Assembly (NCBI GenBank): GCA_045596485.1
Contig: JAZOCL010000034.1
Location: forward strand, 1-24,858
DNA: 24,858 nucleotides
Origin: SIG440 sp045596485
GTDB taxonomy: Bacteria > Bacillota > Clostridia > Monoglobales > Monoglobaceae
Reading direction: 5' to 3'
The notes beneath the pieces are model-generated. The model had not been told where the DNA came from. It worked only from the letters and a program-made list of their open reading frames with translations, and did no database searches. Below, piece by piece: positions 7,593 to 14,227 of the stretch; position 1 is the stretch's first letter, and each line of letters begins with the position of its first letter. A program made the translations under genes and the position numbers.

Positions 7593-8545
7593 TTGTCTGC
7601 TTCCTTATCCTCAGGCATAACCGCAAGAAACGCCGTGATTGCAACCTCAATCTGACTGTCATCAGGCTCATTTGTGGTAATATGCTGAAACCACTTTCCG
7701 GGAGCGCTTATGGCTGCGGTGAACCAATTGTCGTGACGACCGGCAAATTTGATTATCTCATAAGAAATTCCTGCAACAACAGGCATCAGAGCAAGTCTCA
7801 AAACAAGACGTGTGAAAGGGTTGTTCCACGAAATAAACGAGAACACCACAATACTGATAACCATAACAATCAAAAGAAAGCTTGTTCCGCATCTGGGATG
7901 AAGTCTTGTGTGTCTGCGAACATTTTCAACGGTGAGCTCCTCGCCGCTTTCGTAGCAGTTGATTGTTTTGTGTTCTGCCCCGTGATACATAAACACACGC
8001 TTGATGTCATTCATTTGTGAAACCAGCGCCATATATATAATGAAGATACAAATTCGCACAACACCCTCTGCCGCTGTGAGCAGAATGTGATTTTCAATAA
8101 TTCCCTTCAAAAAACCCACAATAACCGCAGGCAGCATAATAAAAAGTCCCACGCTGAAAATCAGAGACAGGCACACCGCAATATAAATAACCGCATTGGT
8201 TGCCTTTTCGCTGCCCAGCTTTTCGTTGAGCCATTTTTCAAATCTTCCGGGCTCCTCTTCAATCTGATTGCCTTCCTCGTCAAGCTCAAAAAACTTTGCA
8301 GAATACATAATAGATTGAATTCCCAGAATCATAGAGTCAAAAAAGTTAACGCAGCCACGGATGATTGGAAGCTTCAAAAGCTTGTTCCTTCTCACCCTTC
8401 CAATGGGCTTTTCTTCCATTTCAATTTCTCCGTCAGGCTTGCGGACTGCTGTTGCAATTTTCTCGGGTCCGCGCATCATAACGCCCTCAATAACAGCCTG
8501 ACCGCCGATTGAGGTTTTATGTATAATATCCTTGTTTCTTTTCAC
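7586..8545 (-). CDS. yqhQ: DUF1385 / YqhQ-like membrane protein
   Basis: 319 residues of the conserved Firmicute DUF1385 family (B. subtilis YqhQ), molecular function unsettled. Family marks are SIGGQAVIEGVMMRGP near the N-terminus, MYHGAEHKTINCYESG and LHPRCGTSFLL in the middle, and ISYEIIKFAGRHDN near the C-terminus. Four to five hydrophobic stretches (for example AVIYIAVCLSLIFSVGLFIM and SFLLIVMVISIVVFSFISW) make it a polytopic membrane protein; the His/Cys motifs could bind metal. The GTG at 8545 is preferred over a GTG at 8554 because AAAGGAG lies eight bases before it and would overlap the upstream one. yqhQ next to prmC is a common clostridial order. Confidence 0.9.
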   Translation of the reverse strand: MKRNKDIIHKTSIGGQAVIEGVMMRGPEKIATAVRKPDGEIEMEEKPIGRVRRNKLLKLPIIRGCVNFFDSMILGIQSIMYSAKFFELDEEGNQIEEEPGRFEKWLNEKLGSEKATNAVIYIAVCLSLIFSVGLFIMLPAVIVGFLKGIIENHILLTAAEGVVRICIFIIYMALVSQMNDIKRVFMYHGAEHKTINCYESGEELTVENVRRHTRLHPRCGTSFLLIVMVISIVVFSFISWNNPFTRLVLRLALMPVVAGISYEIIKFAGRHDNWFTAAISAPGKWFQHITTNEPDDSQIEVAITAFLAVMPEDKEADKW

Positions 8546-8584
8546 AAAAATCACTCCTTTTGGGACGAAAACTCCACGCCTTTA

Positions 8585-8613
8585 AGTATATCACATTAAC
8601 CGTGAATATACAA
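8585..8613 (-). promoter_or_regulatory. Extended -10 promoter for yqhQ-prmC
   Basis: On the minus strand TGATATACT gives an extended -10 (TATACT at plus 8585-8590), with a weak -35 TTGTAT 17 bases upstream (plus 8608-8613). It lies between gpr and yqhQ. Confidence 0.55.
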
Positions 8614-8646
8614 TAAAAATTTTATTAAGTTTTTATAAACAGACGA

Positions 8647-8670
8647 TAGGGCTTTTTCAACAAAGCCCTA
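8647..8670. terminator. Hairpin downstream of gpr, likely terminator
   Basis: TAGGGCTTT at 8647-8655 pairs perfectly with AAAGCCCTA at 8662-8670 around a six-base loop, two bases beyond the gpr stop codon on the minus strand. The U-tract is poor, so efficiency is uncertain. Confidence 0.6.
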
Positions 8671-8672
8671 AA

Positions 8673-9653
8673 TCACCTGTATCTGTCCACGTCCTCAAGG
8701 GTAATCCCCTCGTGAAGAGCAATGTTAATTCCGTTTGCAATAATATCCACCGCCCTCTCAACCTGAGTGTCAATTTCCTTGGGCGTAACCACAAAATCTC
8801 CCACAGACGGGCTCAGCACCTGCTTCAAAAGGTTATACTTATCCTCTTCAGCAACCACCGACAGCATTTTAAAGAGCGGAAGATTCTCCTTTGCATTTTC
8901 CTTCAGATTTTCAAGAACCATATCAATTGCATCTCCTGCAATGGTGGCAGCGTCAACAACCGTGGGAACGCCCATAGCAACAACAGGCACTCCCAAAGTC
9001 TCTTCATCAAGCCCCATACGGCGGTTGCCTATTCCCGCTCCGGGAGTAATCCCCGTGTCTGTAAGCTGAATTGTATTGTTCACTCTTTCAATTCTTCTTG
9101 AGCAAAGTGCATCAATTGCAATAACCAGCGAGGGCTTCACCTTTTCGCAGAGCCCCTTCACAATCTCCCCCGTCTCAACTCCCGTAAGCCCCAGAACCCC
9201 AGGTGCAACTGCGCACACCGACCTGAGCCGTTTGTCAATTTCGTCGGGCATATATTCAAGCAAATGCCGTGTAATCAAAACCGACTCCACCGATTTTGGA
9301 CCTACGCTGTCGGCGGTTATATGACGATTGCCAAGTCCCACCACCAATACCGTGCCTGTGTTTTTGTCAGCGACAAGTCTTTTGAGCTCCTTCGCACAAG
9401 CTCTGCAGGTCTCCTCATATTCCTCCTGCGTCCCCTGCACTTCTTTTGACAGCTCAAGGGTGATATATGTGCCCTTTTCCTTTCCCAGAGCCTCTTTGCC
9501 CTTTTCATCCACAACCCTGACCCGTGTAACAGTAAGTCCAAACCCAAAGTCCTCGGTTTCTGCCTCAACCCCCGGAATCTCGGTATCAATCTTGCCTCCT
9601 TCAAAGCACATTTCCCTTGCTTCAAGGGCAAGGTCGGTTCTTGCATCAAACAT
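8673..9653 (-). CDS. gpr: Spore germination protease GPR
   Basis: 326 residues of the GPR aspartic endopeptidase family, which degrades small acid-soluble spore proteins during germination and is made as a zymogen in the forespore. The N-terminus MFDARTDLALEA matches the propeptide/N-terminal consensus. VVGLGNRHITADSVGPK (106-120) and AIDALCSRR (179-187) hold Asp115 and Asp181, at the positions of the two Asp residues proposed as catalytic in Bacillus GPR. TDTGITPGAGIGNRR is the family signature. It is somewhat shorter than the about 370-residue Bacillus enzyme. GGAGGAAGAAAT precedes the ATG. Together with the neighbouring BofC-like gene it shows that the organism belongs to a sporulating lineage. 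No clear forespore sigma promoter could be assigned. Confidence 0.95.
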   Translation of the reverse strand: MFDARTDLALEAREMCFEGGKIDTEIPGVEAETEDFGFGLTVTRVRVVDEKGKEALGKEKGTYITLELSKEVQGTQEEYEETCRACAKELKRLVADKNTGTVLVVGLGNRHITADSVGPKSVESVLITRHLLEYMPDEIDKRLRSVCAVAPGVLGLTGVETGEIVKGLCEKVKPSLVIAIDALCSRRIERVNNTIQLTDTGITPGAGIGNRRMGLDEETLGVPVVAMGVPTVVDAATIAGDAIDMVLENLKENAKENLPLFKMLSVVAEEDKYNLLKQVLSPSVGDFVVTPKEIDTQVERAVDIIANGINIALHEGITLEDVDRYR

Positions 9654-9722
9654 ATTTCTTCCTCCGTCTTATAGAATACATTTTTCCTTTTGTCATCCTC
9701 TTTTTGACACGGCACATACCGC

Positions 9723-9751
9723 TTGACACCAAAAACACTTTGTGCTAAAAT
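9723..9751 (+). promoter_or_regulatory. Sigma-A promoter for the TM2 protein gene
   Basis: TTGACA at 9723-9728, 17-base spacer, TAAAAT at 9746-9751. The leader to the ATG at 9828 is about 70 bases. Confidence 0.8.
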
Positions 9752-9827
9752 GTGAATGATGAAGAAGATGTTTAAACTTCGCACTTTGTGCTCTTTGACA
9801 CAATGGTGTTCCAAAAGGAGAAATTTT

Positions 9828-10160
9828 ATGTATTGCAGATACTGCGGTCACAAGCTTGAGGACGAAGCCCTTTTCTGCGGCAAGTGCGGCTCAAGGGTCG
9901 ACCTCACATCGGGGTCAGCTGCCAAAACCCGCAGCAAGTCAAAGGTTGCCGCCGGCTTGCTGGGTCTTATTCTGGGCAGCCTCGGTGTGCACAATTTTTA
10001 TCTTGGCTACACCACCAAGGCTGTAATTCAGCTTTGTCTGACTATTCTATCCGGCGGCATTTTGTCAACAGCATCGTTTATATGGGGCTTTGTTGAGGGC
10101 ATACTGATTTTCACAGGCACCATAAAATGTGACGCATCAGGCGTCCCTCTCCGCGACTGA
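9828..10160 (+). CDS. Zinc-ribbon plus TM2-domain membrane protein
   Basis: 110 residues. An N-terminal four-Cys zinc ribbon (CRYCG...CGKCG) is followed by a TM2 domain: a charged KSK, hydrophobic VAAGLLGLILGSLGVHNFYLG (the G-x-H-x-FYLG motif is diagnostic), then a second helix ending near GFVEGI. The ATG at 9828 is chosen because AAAAGGAG lies seven bases before it; upstream ATGs in frame lie before that site and just after the promoter, and would add residues unrelated to the family. TM2 proteins are common small membrane proteins of unsettled function; this fusion is widespread in Firmicutes. It ends five bases from the convergent BofC-like gene. Confidence 0.85.
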   Translation: MYCRYCGHKLEDEALFCGKCGSRVDLTSGSAAKTRSKSKVAAGLLGLILGSLGVHNFYLGYTTKAVIQLCLTILSGGILSTASFIWGFVEGILIFTGTIKCDASGVPLRD

Positions 10161-10164
10161 GCTC

Positions 10165-10575
10165 TCAGCTTGTGAAGTTTTCGATAAACCCCGTTAGGGC
10201 TGACGGACTTCTGAGCTGAACCCCCTCTTCGAGCATAAGTCTATCTTGGTCGGACAGGTCGTTTTTGTAAATCTCACGGTTATACAAAAATTCTTCCTTT
10301 CCGCTATGGCTCACATAAATATTCAGCTCCTCGCCCTCGAGGCGGACAAGATAATATTCAAAGCCTGCGGCTGGTGTTTTTTCTTCGGGCTCGGCATCAG
10401 ACCCCACCGAAACAGTCTCGTTGTCTGTGTTTTGAACGACTTCGGTCTGACGTGCCGAAATGCTTTGTTCTTCAAGCATTCTTCGGGTTACGGTGTAGGT
10501 AACAAGCCCTGTTGCAACTCCCACAAAAGCCAGCAGCACAAACATTATCAGAATTTTGAATGTTGTCTTAAGCAT
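10165..10575 (-). CDS. Membrane-anchored protein with BofC C-terminal-like domain
   Basis: 136 residues. An N-terminal membrane anchor (FKILIMFVLLAFVGVATGLV) is followed by a low-complexity Gln/Glu/Thr linker and a compact C-terminal domain, FEYYLVRLEGEELNIYV...FLYNREIYKNDLSDQDRLMLEEGVQLRSPSALTGFIENFTS. This matches my recollection of the short clostridial proteins annotated with a BofC C-terminal domain; the L.E.DR.LL..GI.v.s...L...iedytS pattern is characteristic. BofC in Bacillus restrains the sporulation protease SpoIVB, but most clostridial proteins of this type are uncharacterised. The ATG at 10575 is preferred over one at 10599 because AAAGG lies about 11 bases upstream of it. Family call moderate, function unknown. 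Confidence 0.65.
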   Translation of the reverse strand: MLKTTFKILIMFVLLAFVGVATGLVTYTVTRRMLEEQSISARQTEVVQNTDNETVSVGSDAEPEEKTPAAGFEYYLVRLEGEELNIYVSHSGKEEFLYNREIYKNDLSDQDRLMLEEGVQLRSPSALTGFIENFTS

Positions 10576-10740
10576 AATTTTATCAACCTTTCTTCTCATA
10601 GGAGCAAGGCTTTTTACCCCTTGTGAGATACTCGCTATATAGAAAATTGTTTACAATATATGGTTTTTTATACCCCTTTTGCGCCAAAAACTTTATAGCG
10701 CAATGGTTTCGGCATAACAAACCGCAAAGGAGGCTTTTTC

Positions 10741-12969
10741 TTGAAAAAAAATCCTTATTCAAAAATATTTCTCAAGGTATTCGGCATTACTGTGGCAGCA
10801 GGTCTTTTGCTGGCACTCCTTATTCTGCTTGGCGCCATATTCGGGCTATTCGGCAATATGGCAAGTCTTGATATTGATGCCATCATCAGCAACAGCTCCA
10901 CCCAGATTGTCTATATTGACAAGGACGGCAACGAGCGTCCCCTGACCACTCTCTCGGCAGAGCAGAACCGTGTCTGGGTAGACTTTGAGGACATTCCTCA
11001 GCATATGAAGGACGCCATTGTCTCAATTGAGGACGAGCGTTTTTATACCCACAGTGGCTTTGACTTCAAAAGAACCGCCAAGGCTTTCTTTGTGTTTATC
11101 AAGAACAAGTTCACAGGTCAGCCCACCACCTTCGGCGGCAGCACCATAACCCAGCAGCTGGTGAAAAACATTACCCAGAACACCGACCGCACCGCTGCCC
11201 GAAAGATTCAGGAAATTTCACGTGCGGTGAACCTTGAAAAAAAGATTTCAAAGGACCAGATTCTTGAGCTGTACTTAAACTCAATATATCTGTCACAGGG
11301 CTGCAACGGCGTTCAGTCTGCATCACAAAAATTCTTCGGCAAGCCCGTAAGCGAACTCAATCTGGCAGAATGTGCCTCTATTGCAGGCATAACCCAGTAT
11401 CCCACCCTTTATGACCCACTTCTCAACCCCGAAAACAACAAAGAGAAGCAGGAGCTGGTTCTTTCAAAAATGCTGGAGCTGGGCTACATCGACCAAAAGG
11501 AACACGACGAGGCCGTTGCCTTTGAACTGACCTTTACCGAATTTGACGAAAGCACCCTTGCCACGGGCACAATTCACTCCTACTTTGTGGATCAGATTGT
11601 TTATGACGTTCTTGACGGACTTCAGGCTTTGGGCTATTCCGAAAACATAGCAAACAAAATGGTATATTCAGGCGGTTTGAAGATTGTTGCAACCATTGAC
11701 CCCAATGTTCAGGCAACAATGCAGAAGGTCTTTGAAAATACCGACAACTTCCCCAATGCCACTGGCGATAACCACGCACAGGCGTCAATGGTTGTTATGG
11801 ACCCCTACACAGGCGAAATAAAAGGACTCATCGGCGGTGTGGGCAAAAAGACTGGAAATCTGGTTCTCAACAGAGCAACCCAAACCCTCCGTCAGCCGGG
11901 CTCAACAATCAAGCCCATTGCGGTTTATGCCCCTGCCCTTGAACGCAAGATAATTAACGCTGCCGATATTTATAACGACCGTGCAATCAGCTACGGCGAG
12001 TGGACTCCCCGAAACTATGACCATGATTATAAAGGTCCCGTTTCAATCCGCACAGCGGTTAGACGTTCGCTCAACACCATTCCCGTTCAGGTTCTTGACA
12101 AAATGGGAACAAACGCCTCTTTCAACTTCCTTACCGAAAATTTGGGAATAACCTCTCTGGTAAAGAGCGAAACAGGCGCAAACGGCAAGGTATATTCCGA
12201 TATAGGTCTTTCGCAGCTTGCCCTCGGCGGTCTCACCCACGGTGTGTCAGTGCTTGAGCTGACGGCTGCATACACACCCTTCATCAATCGGGGAATTTAC
12301 ACCAAGCCCTACTGCTTCACAGCTGTTACCGATTCAAACGGCAACACCCTTCTTTCAAACGCGCCTTCATCAACTCTTGCAATGAGCGAAGAAGCTGCCT
12401 ACATTATGAACCGTATGCTTCAGGAGGTTGTAACCTCAGGAACAGGCGGCGGCGCTCAGCTCAGCTCAGGAATGTATACCGCAGGCAAAACAGGAACAAC
12501 CTCCGACAACCACGACCGCTGGTTTGTGGGCTACACGCCTCACTATGTGAGCGCTGTGTGGTACGGCTACGACACCCCCAGAACGATTCCTGCATCAGGC
12601 AACCCTTGCATCTCGGTATGGCGAAGCGTTATGAACGAAATAAATTCAGGCAAGGCAAAAACAACACCCTCGTCACCCTCAGGTGTGAGCTACATCAACT
12701 ACTGCAGCGAAACAGGCAAGCTTCCGGGTGAGCATTGCGGCGACGCTGTCACAGGCTTCTGGTTTTCATCAGGAAACGGGCCAAAGGGAACCTGTGACTC
12801 CCTGCACACCCCCGAGGGCGAAGAAAAGCCCGAAGGAGAAGAGGGCAACGAAGGCGAGGACACAACCAACCAAGGCGGCGAAGCTTCTCCCGACGAAACT
12901 GTGGAAGAGATTACTGTTCCCGACCCCAACGTCACCCCTGCCGACCCTGCAGCCGAGCCTGCGGCGTAA
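10741..12969 (+). CDS. Class A penicillin-binding protein (PBP1a type)
   Basis: 742 residues, a bifunctional peptidoglycan glycosyltransferase/DD-transpeptidase anchored by one N-terminal helix (about 12-37). The GT51 domain has EDERFYTHSGFD (catalytic Glu97), FGGSTITQQLVKN (131-143) and RKIQEISRAVNLEKKISKDQILELYLN. The transpeptidase domain has all three motifs: S388-TI-K391 in RQPGSTIKPI, S443-L-N445 and K583-TGT. The C-terminus is an acidic, Pro/Glu/Gly-rich tail after about residue 680, probably in the wall. The TTG start is supported by AAAGGAGG seven bases before it. It stands alone; the downstream hairpin at 12991-13019 probably ends its transcript. Confidence 0.95.
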   Translation: MKKNPYSKIFLKVFGITVAAGLLLALLILLGAIFGLFGNMASLDIDAIISNSSTQIVYIDKDGNERPLTTLSAEQNRVWVDFEDIPQHMKDAIVSIEDERFYTHSGFDFKRTAKAFFVFIKNKFTGQPTTFGGSTITQQLVKNITQNTDRTAARKIQEISRAVNLEKKISKDQILELYLNSIYLSQGCNGVQSASQKFFGKPVSELNLAECASIAGITQYPTLYDPLLNPENNKEKQELVLSKMLELGYIDQKEHDEAVAFELTFTEFDESTLATGTIHSYFVDQIVYDVLDGLQALGYSENIANKMVYSGGLKIVATIDPNVQATMQKVFENTDNFPNATGDNHAQASMVVMDPYTGEIKGLIGGVGKKTGNLVLNRATQTLRQPGSTIKPIAVYAPALERKIINAADIYNDRAISYGEWTPRNYDHDYKGPVSIRTAVRRSLNTIPVQVLDKMGTNASFNFLTENLGITSLVKSETGANGKVYSDIGLSQLALGGLTHGVSVLELTAAYTPFINRGIYTKPYCFTAVTDSNGNTLLSNAPSSTLAMSEEAAYIMNRMLQEVVTSGTGGGAQLSSGMYTAGKTGTTSDNHDRWFVGYTPHYVSAVWYGYDTPRTIPASGNPCISVWRSVMNEINSGKAKTTPSSPSGVSYINYCSETGKLPGEHCGDAVTGFWFSSGNGPKGTCDSLHTPEGEEKPEGEEGNEGEDTTNQGGEASPDETVEEITVPDPNVTPADPAAEPAA

Positions 12970-12980
12970 ATCAAATCTTT

Positions 12981-13135
12981 AAAAGCACAAAAACGGAGCA
13001 GCAAACCGCTACTCCGTTTCTTTTGTATAAAAACAATCCTTATCCCATCTTAACACATTTGTGTCAATGTATTCCCATATTTTTTTGTAATCCTTTTCAT
13101 TTCGGACAATATGGTCGTGATATGACCGTTGCCAT
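12981..13135. repeat. Long direct repeat, copy 1 (3' end of transposase module 1)
   Basis: About 155 bases, from AAAAGCACAAAA through the terminal hairpin to GTTGCCAT, recur at 14073-14227 with roughly eight to ten differences by eye. The segment covers the last 42 or so codons of the transposase plus the hairpin. The two genes diverge sharply beyond it and become alike again at their 5' ends. Confidence 0.9.
12991..13026. terminator. Hairpin at end of transposase 1; also terminator of the PBP gene
   Basis: AAACGGAGCAGC at 12991-13002 pairs with GCTACTCCGTTT at 13008-13019 (one mismatch, five-base loop) and is followed by CTTTTGT on the plus strand; on the minus strand the stem is followed by TTTTTGTGCTTTT. 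It therefore can end both the PBP transcript and the converging transposase transcript. The transposase stop codon (13009-13011, minus) lies inside the stem. Confidence 0.75.
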
Positions 13136-13524
13136 ATATTTTTGCCGTACTCCTTGTTGCAGAATCTTTTAAACGTGCTGATAAACTGTGCAATCAACGA
13201 ATTCGTAGGGACCGGCGTGCCCGACGGTCCGCTTGGTTTGTCCGTTTCTAATATCTGAATCAATAAATGAATATGGTTTGGCATAATAACAAACCTATCG
13301 ATTTTAATATTGCCATAAAAATCGCTCATATTTATCAGATGTTTGTTTGCAGCTTCTCCGTAATCTGTTAATACATTTTGCGGACAGTCGAGGACGCCTG
13401 TCCCTACATCTATTTTAGAGAGCACTTCCTTTCTGTCTTTTGTGCATATCGTGACAAAATACGCACCGGGGGCAGAATAGTCATATCCTTTTAATCTTGT
13501 AGACTTTCTCTTTGGTAGTTCCAT
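13009..13524 (-). CDS. RAYT-like (REP-associated) HUH/Y1 transposase, copy 1
   Basis: 171 residues of the IS200-like single-tyrosine HUH nuclease superfamily, subgroup of REP-associated tyrosine transposases. N-terminal RLKGYDYSAPGAYFVTICT is the typical first strand, MPNHIHLLIQ carries the H84-x-H86 metal pair, WQRSYHDHIVR gives the candidate nucleophile Tyr135, and EYIDTNVLRW is the C-terminal helix (YIxxNPxxW in relatives). It follows the XRE gene with a two-base gap on the same strand, so it should be under that regulator. Two stretches of odd composition, about residues 40-49 and 97-106, are encoded by palindromic GTAG elements inserted in frame. Its last codons and stop lie in the terminal hairpin. 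No IS200-type left and right ends flank the gene as such. Confidence 0.85.
   Translation of the reverse strand: MELPKRKSTRLKGYDYSAPGAYFVTICTKDRKEVLSKIDVGTGVLDCPQNVLTDYGEAANKHLINMSDFYGNIKIDRFVIMPNHIHLLIQILETDKPSGPSGTPVPTNSLIAQFISTFKRFCNKEYGKNIWQRSYHDHIVRNEKDYKKIWEYIDTNVLRWDKDCFYTKETE
13205..13230 (-). repeat. REP-like GTAG palindrome inside transposase 1 (C-terminal-side element)
   Basis: The plus strand reads GTAGGGACCG...CGGTCC: GTAG overlaps a stem of GGACCG (13209-13214) with CGGTCC (13225-13230). In coding direction it supplies GPSGTPVPT without a frameshift. It is related to the element at 13382-13407 in opposite orientation: 26 bases with four differences, two of which are a C-G to A-T compensatory pair in the stem. 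Confidence 0.75.
13382..13407 (+). repeat. REP-like GTAG palindrome inside transposase 1 (N-terminal-side element)
   Basis: The plus strand reads GGACAG...CTGTCCCTAC (stem 13382-13387 with 13398-13403), ending in CTAC, which is GTAG on the minus strand. In coding direction it encodes VGTGVLDC. It matches the inverted partner at 13205-13230. Confidence 0.75.
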
Positions 13525-13526
13525 AG

Positions 13527-13778
13527 TTAATTCTCACGTTCAGGAGATATTCCTTCAAAAAACTCATCAAAATCGGCATTGAATACCTGTCTGAGCCCCA
13601 CCAAATCACTGGCATATATGTTTCCGCGACCCATTTCAATCAACGAAAAGGTACTGCGGCTGATTGGTGAACCCAACAGCTGCAGCTTCGCAACGGTTTG
13701 TTCCTGAGTAAGTCCCGCTCTCTTTCTTAATCTTTTTATATTTTTATACAGCTTGCCATTTGATATTATTTTTTCCAA
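13527..13778 (-). CDS. XRE-family regulator of module 1
   Basis: About 83 residues: a helix-turn-helix domain (LYKNIKRLRKRAGLTQEQTVAKLQLLGSPISRSTFSLIEMGRG) with recognition helix ISRSTFSLIE, then GNIYASDLVGLRQVFNADFDEFFEG, typical of Cro/C1-type regulators. The open frame extends upstream to 13865 without an ATG, but that stretch contains the divergent promoters and operators, so I take the TTG at 13778 (weakly supported by GGCGAGG) as start; other non-ATG starts are possible. It overlaps neither neighbour and is followed after two bases by the transposase gene. It is not recognisably homologous to the XRE gene in module 2. It probably binds the CTTATA-N2-TATAAG sites in its own promoter region. 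Confidence 0.75.
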   Translation of the reverse strand: MEKIISNGKLYKNIKRLRKRAGLTQEQTVAKLQLLGSPISRSTFSLIEMGRGNIYASDLVGLRQVFNADFDEFFEGISPEREN

Positions 13779-13794
13779 ATTCCTCGCCCCATTT

Positions 13795-13864
13795 TGCTTA
13801 TATGTATAAGTTTTTCTTGATAATATCACCAAAATGGTGTATACTATGCTTATATCTATAAGCA
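13795..13864. promoter_or_regulatory. Divergent promoter with two palindromic operators, module 1
   Basis: The plus-strand promoter for the small protein gene is TTGATA (13817-13822), 17 bases, TATACT (13840-13845). Two related palindromes flank it: CTTATA-TG-TATAAG at 13797-13810 and TGCTTATA-TC-TATAAGCA at 13847-13864, centres 52 bases apart. The first covers a plausible -10 (TATACA, minus strand) for the XRE gene; the second sits just after the plus -10, over the start site. A third small palindrome, CACCA-AAA-TGGTG, fills the spacer at 13828-13840. This is the layout expected of a self-regulating XRE switch. Confidence 0.75.
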
Positions 13865-13876
13865 AGGAGAGTATTT

Positions 13877-14062
13877 ATGAAAAAAAATAACAACATTTTT
13901 GAAAACTTTGACCAAATTGACAAAATTCTCACCGATTTGGAGAACAAGGTTTATGGTTCTCCCAAAGGCTCTGCCCTGGATGAGAGCTCCCTCACAGCCG
14001 CCTTTGAAGAAATAAACCGCATAGCCGCCCTAATCAAAAAGCAGCAGGACGAGGAAGCTTAA
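13877..14062 (+). CDS. Small conserved module protein, copy 1 (unknown function)
   Basis: 61 residues, soluble and charged, no known domain recognised. Two predicted helices (NIFENFDQIDKILTDLENKV and SLTAAFEEINRIAALIKKQQ) with heptad-like hydrophobic spacing flank a variable Gly/Pro/Ser linker, SPKGSALDES. AAGGAGA lies six bases before the ATG, behind a good promoter. The paralogue at 15001 is identical at 53 of these 61 positions; four of the eight changes cluster in the linker (residues 30-36), while the helices are almost unchanged, which argues that it is a real, constrained protein. It is transcribed away from the XRE-transposase operon. A binding partner of the regulator or transposase is possible but unproven. 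Confidence 0.75.
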   Translation: MKKNNNIFENFDQIDKILTDLENKVYGSPKGSALDESSLTAAFEEINRIAALIKKQQDEEA

Positions 14063-14072
14063 AAATAAATCC

Positions 14073-14227
14073 AAAAGCACAAAACGGAGCAGCAAAATCG
14101 CTACTCCGTTTCTTTTGTATAAAAACAATCCTTATCCCATCTTAACACATTTGTGTCGATGTATTCCCATATTTTTTTGTAATCCTTTTGGTTTCGGATA
14201 ATATGATCGTGATATGACCGTTGCCAT
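14073..14227. repeat. Long direct repeat, copy 2 (3' end of transposase module 2)
   Basis: Second copy of the segment at 12981-13135, including the terminal hairpin and the last codons of the transposase. It begins 10 bases after the stop of the first small protein gene, so the modules abut directly. Confidence 0.9.
14082..14118. terminator. Hairpin at end of transposase 2; also terminator of the first small gene
   Basis: AAACGGAGCAGC at 14082-14093 and GCTACTCCGTTT at 14100-14111, loop AAAATC, followed by CTTTTGT. The transposase 2 stop codon (14101-14103, minus) lies in the stem. Same design as at 12991. Confidence 0.75.

Noticed and set aside
9654..9720. Forespore sigma-F/G promoter for gpr on the minus strand
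   Set aside because: GTATG resembles a -35 and TATTCTA a -10, but the spacing between them is far too long and the nearer GGATG has a mismatch and short spacing.
10600..10740. Promoter of the class A PBP gene in the 141-base gap
   Set aside because: Several AT-rich near matches are present, but none has both hexamers at acceptable spacing, so none is annotated.
13779..13865. Longer N-terminus for the module 1 XRE regulator (frame open to a TTG at 13865)
   Set aside because: The stretch contains the plus promoter and both palindromic operators, has no ribosome site and no homology to XRE proteins.
12981..14227. CRISPR-like array from the repeated palindromes
   Set aside because: Only two copies of each long repeat about 1.1 kb apart and four in-gene palindromes; no regular spacers and no cas genes.
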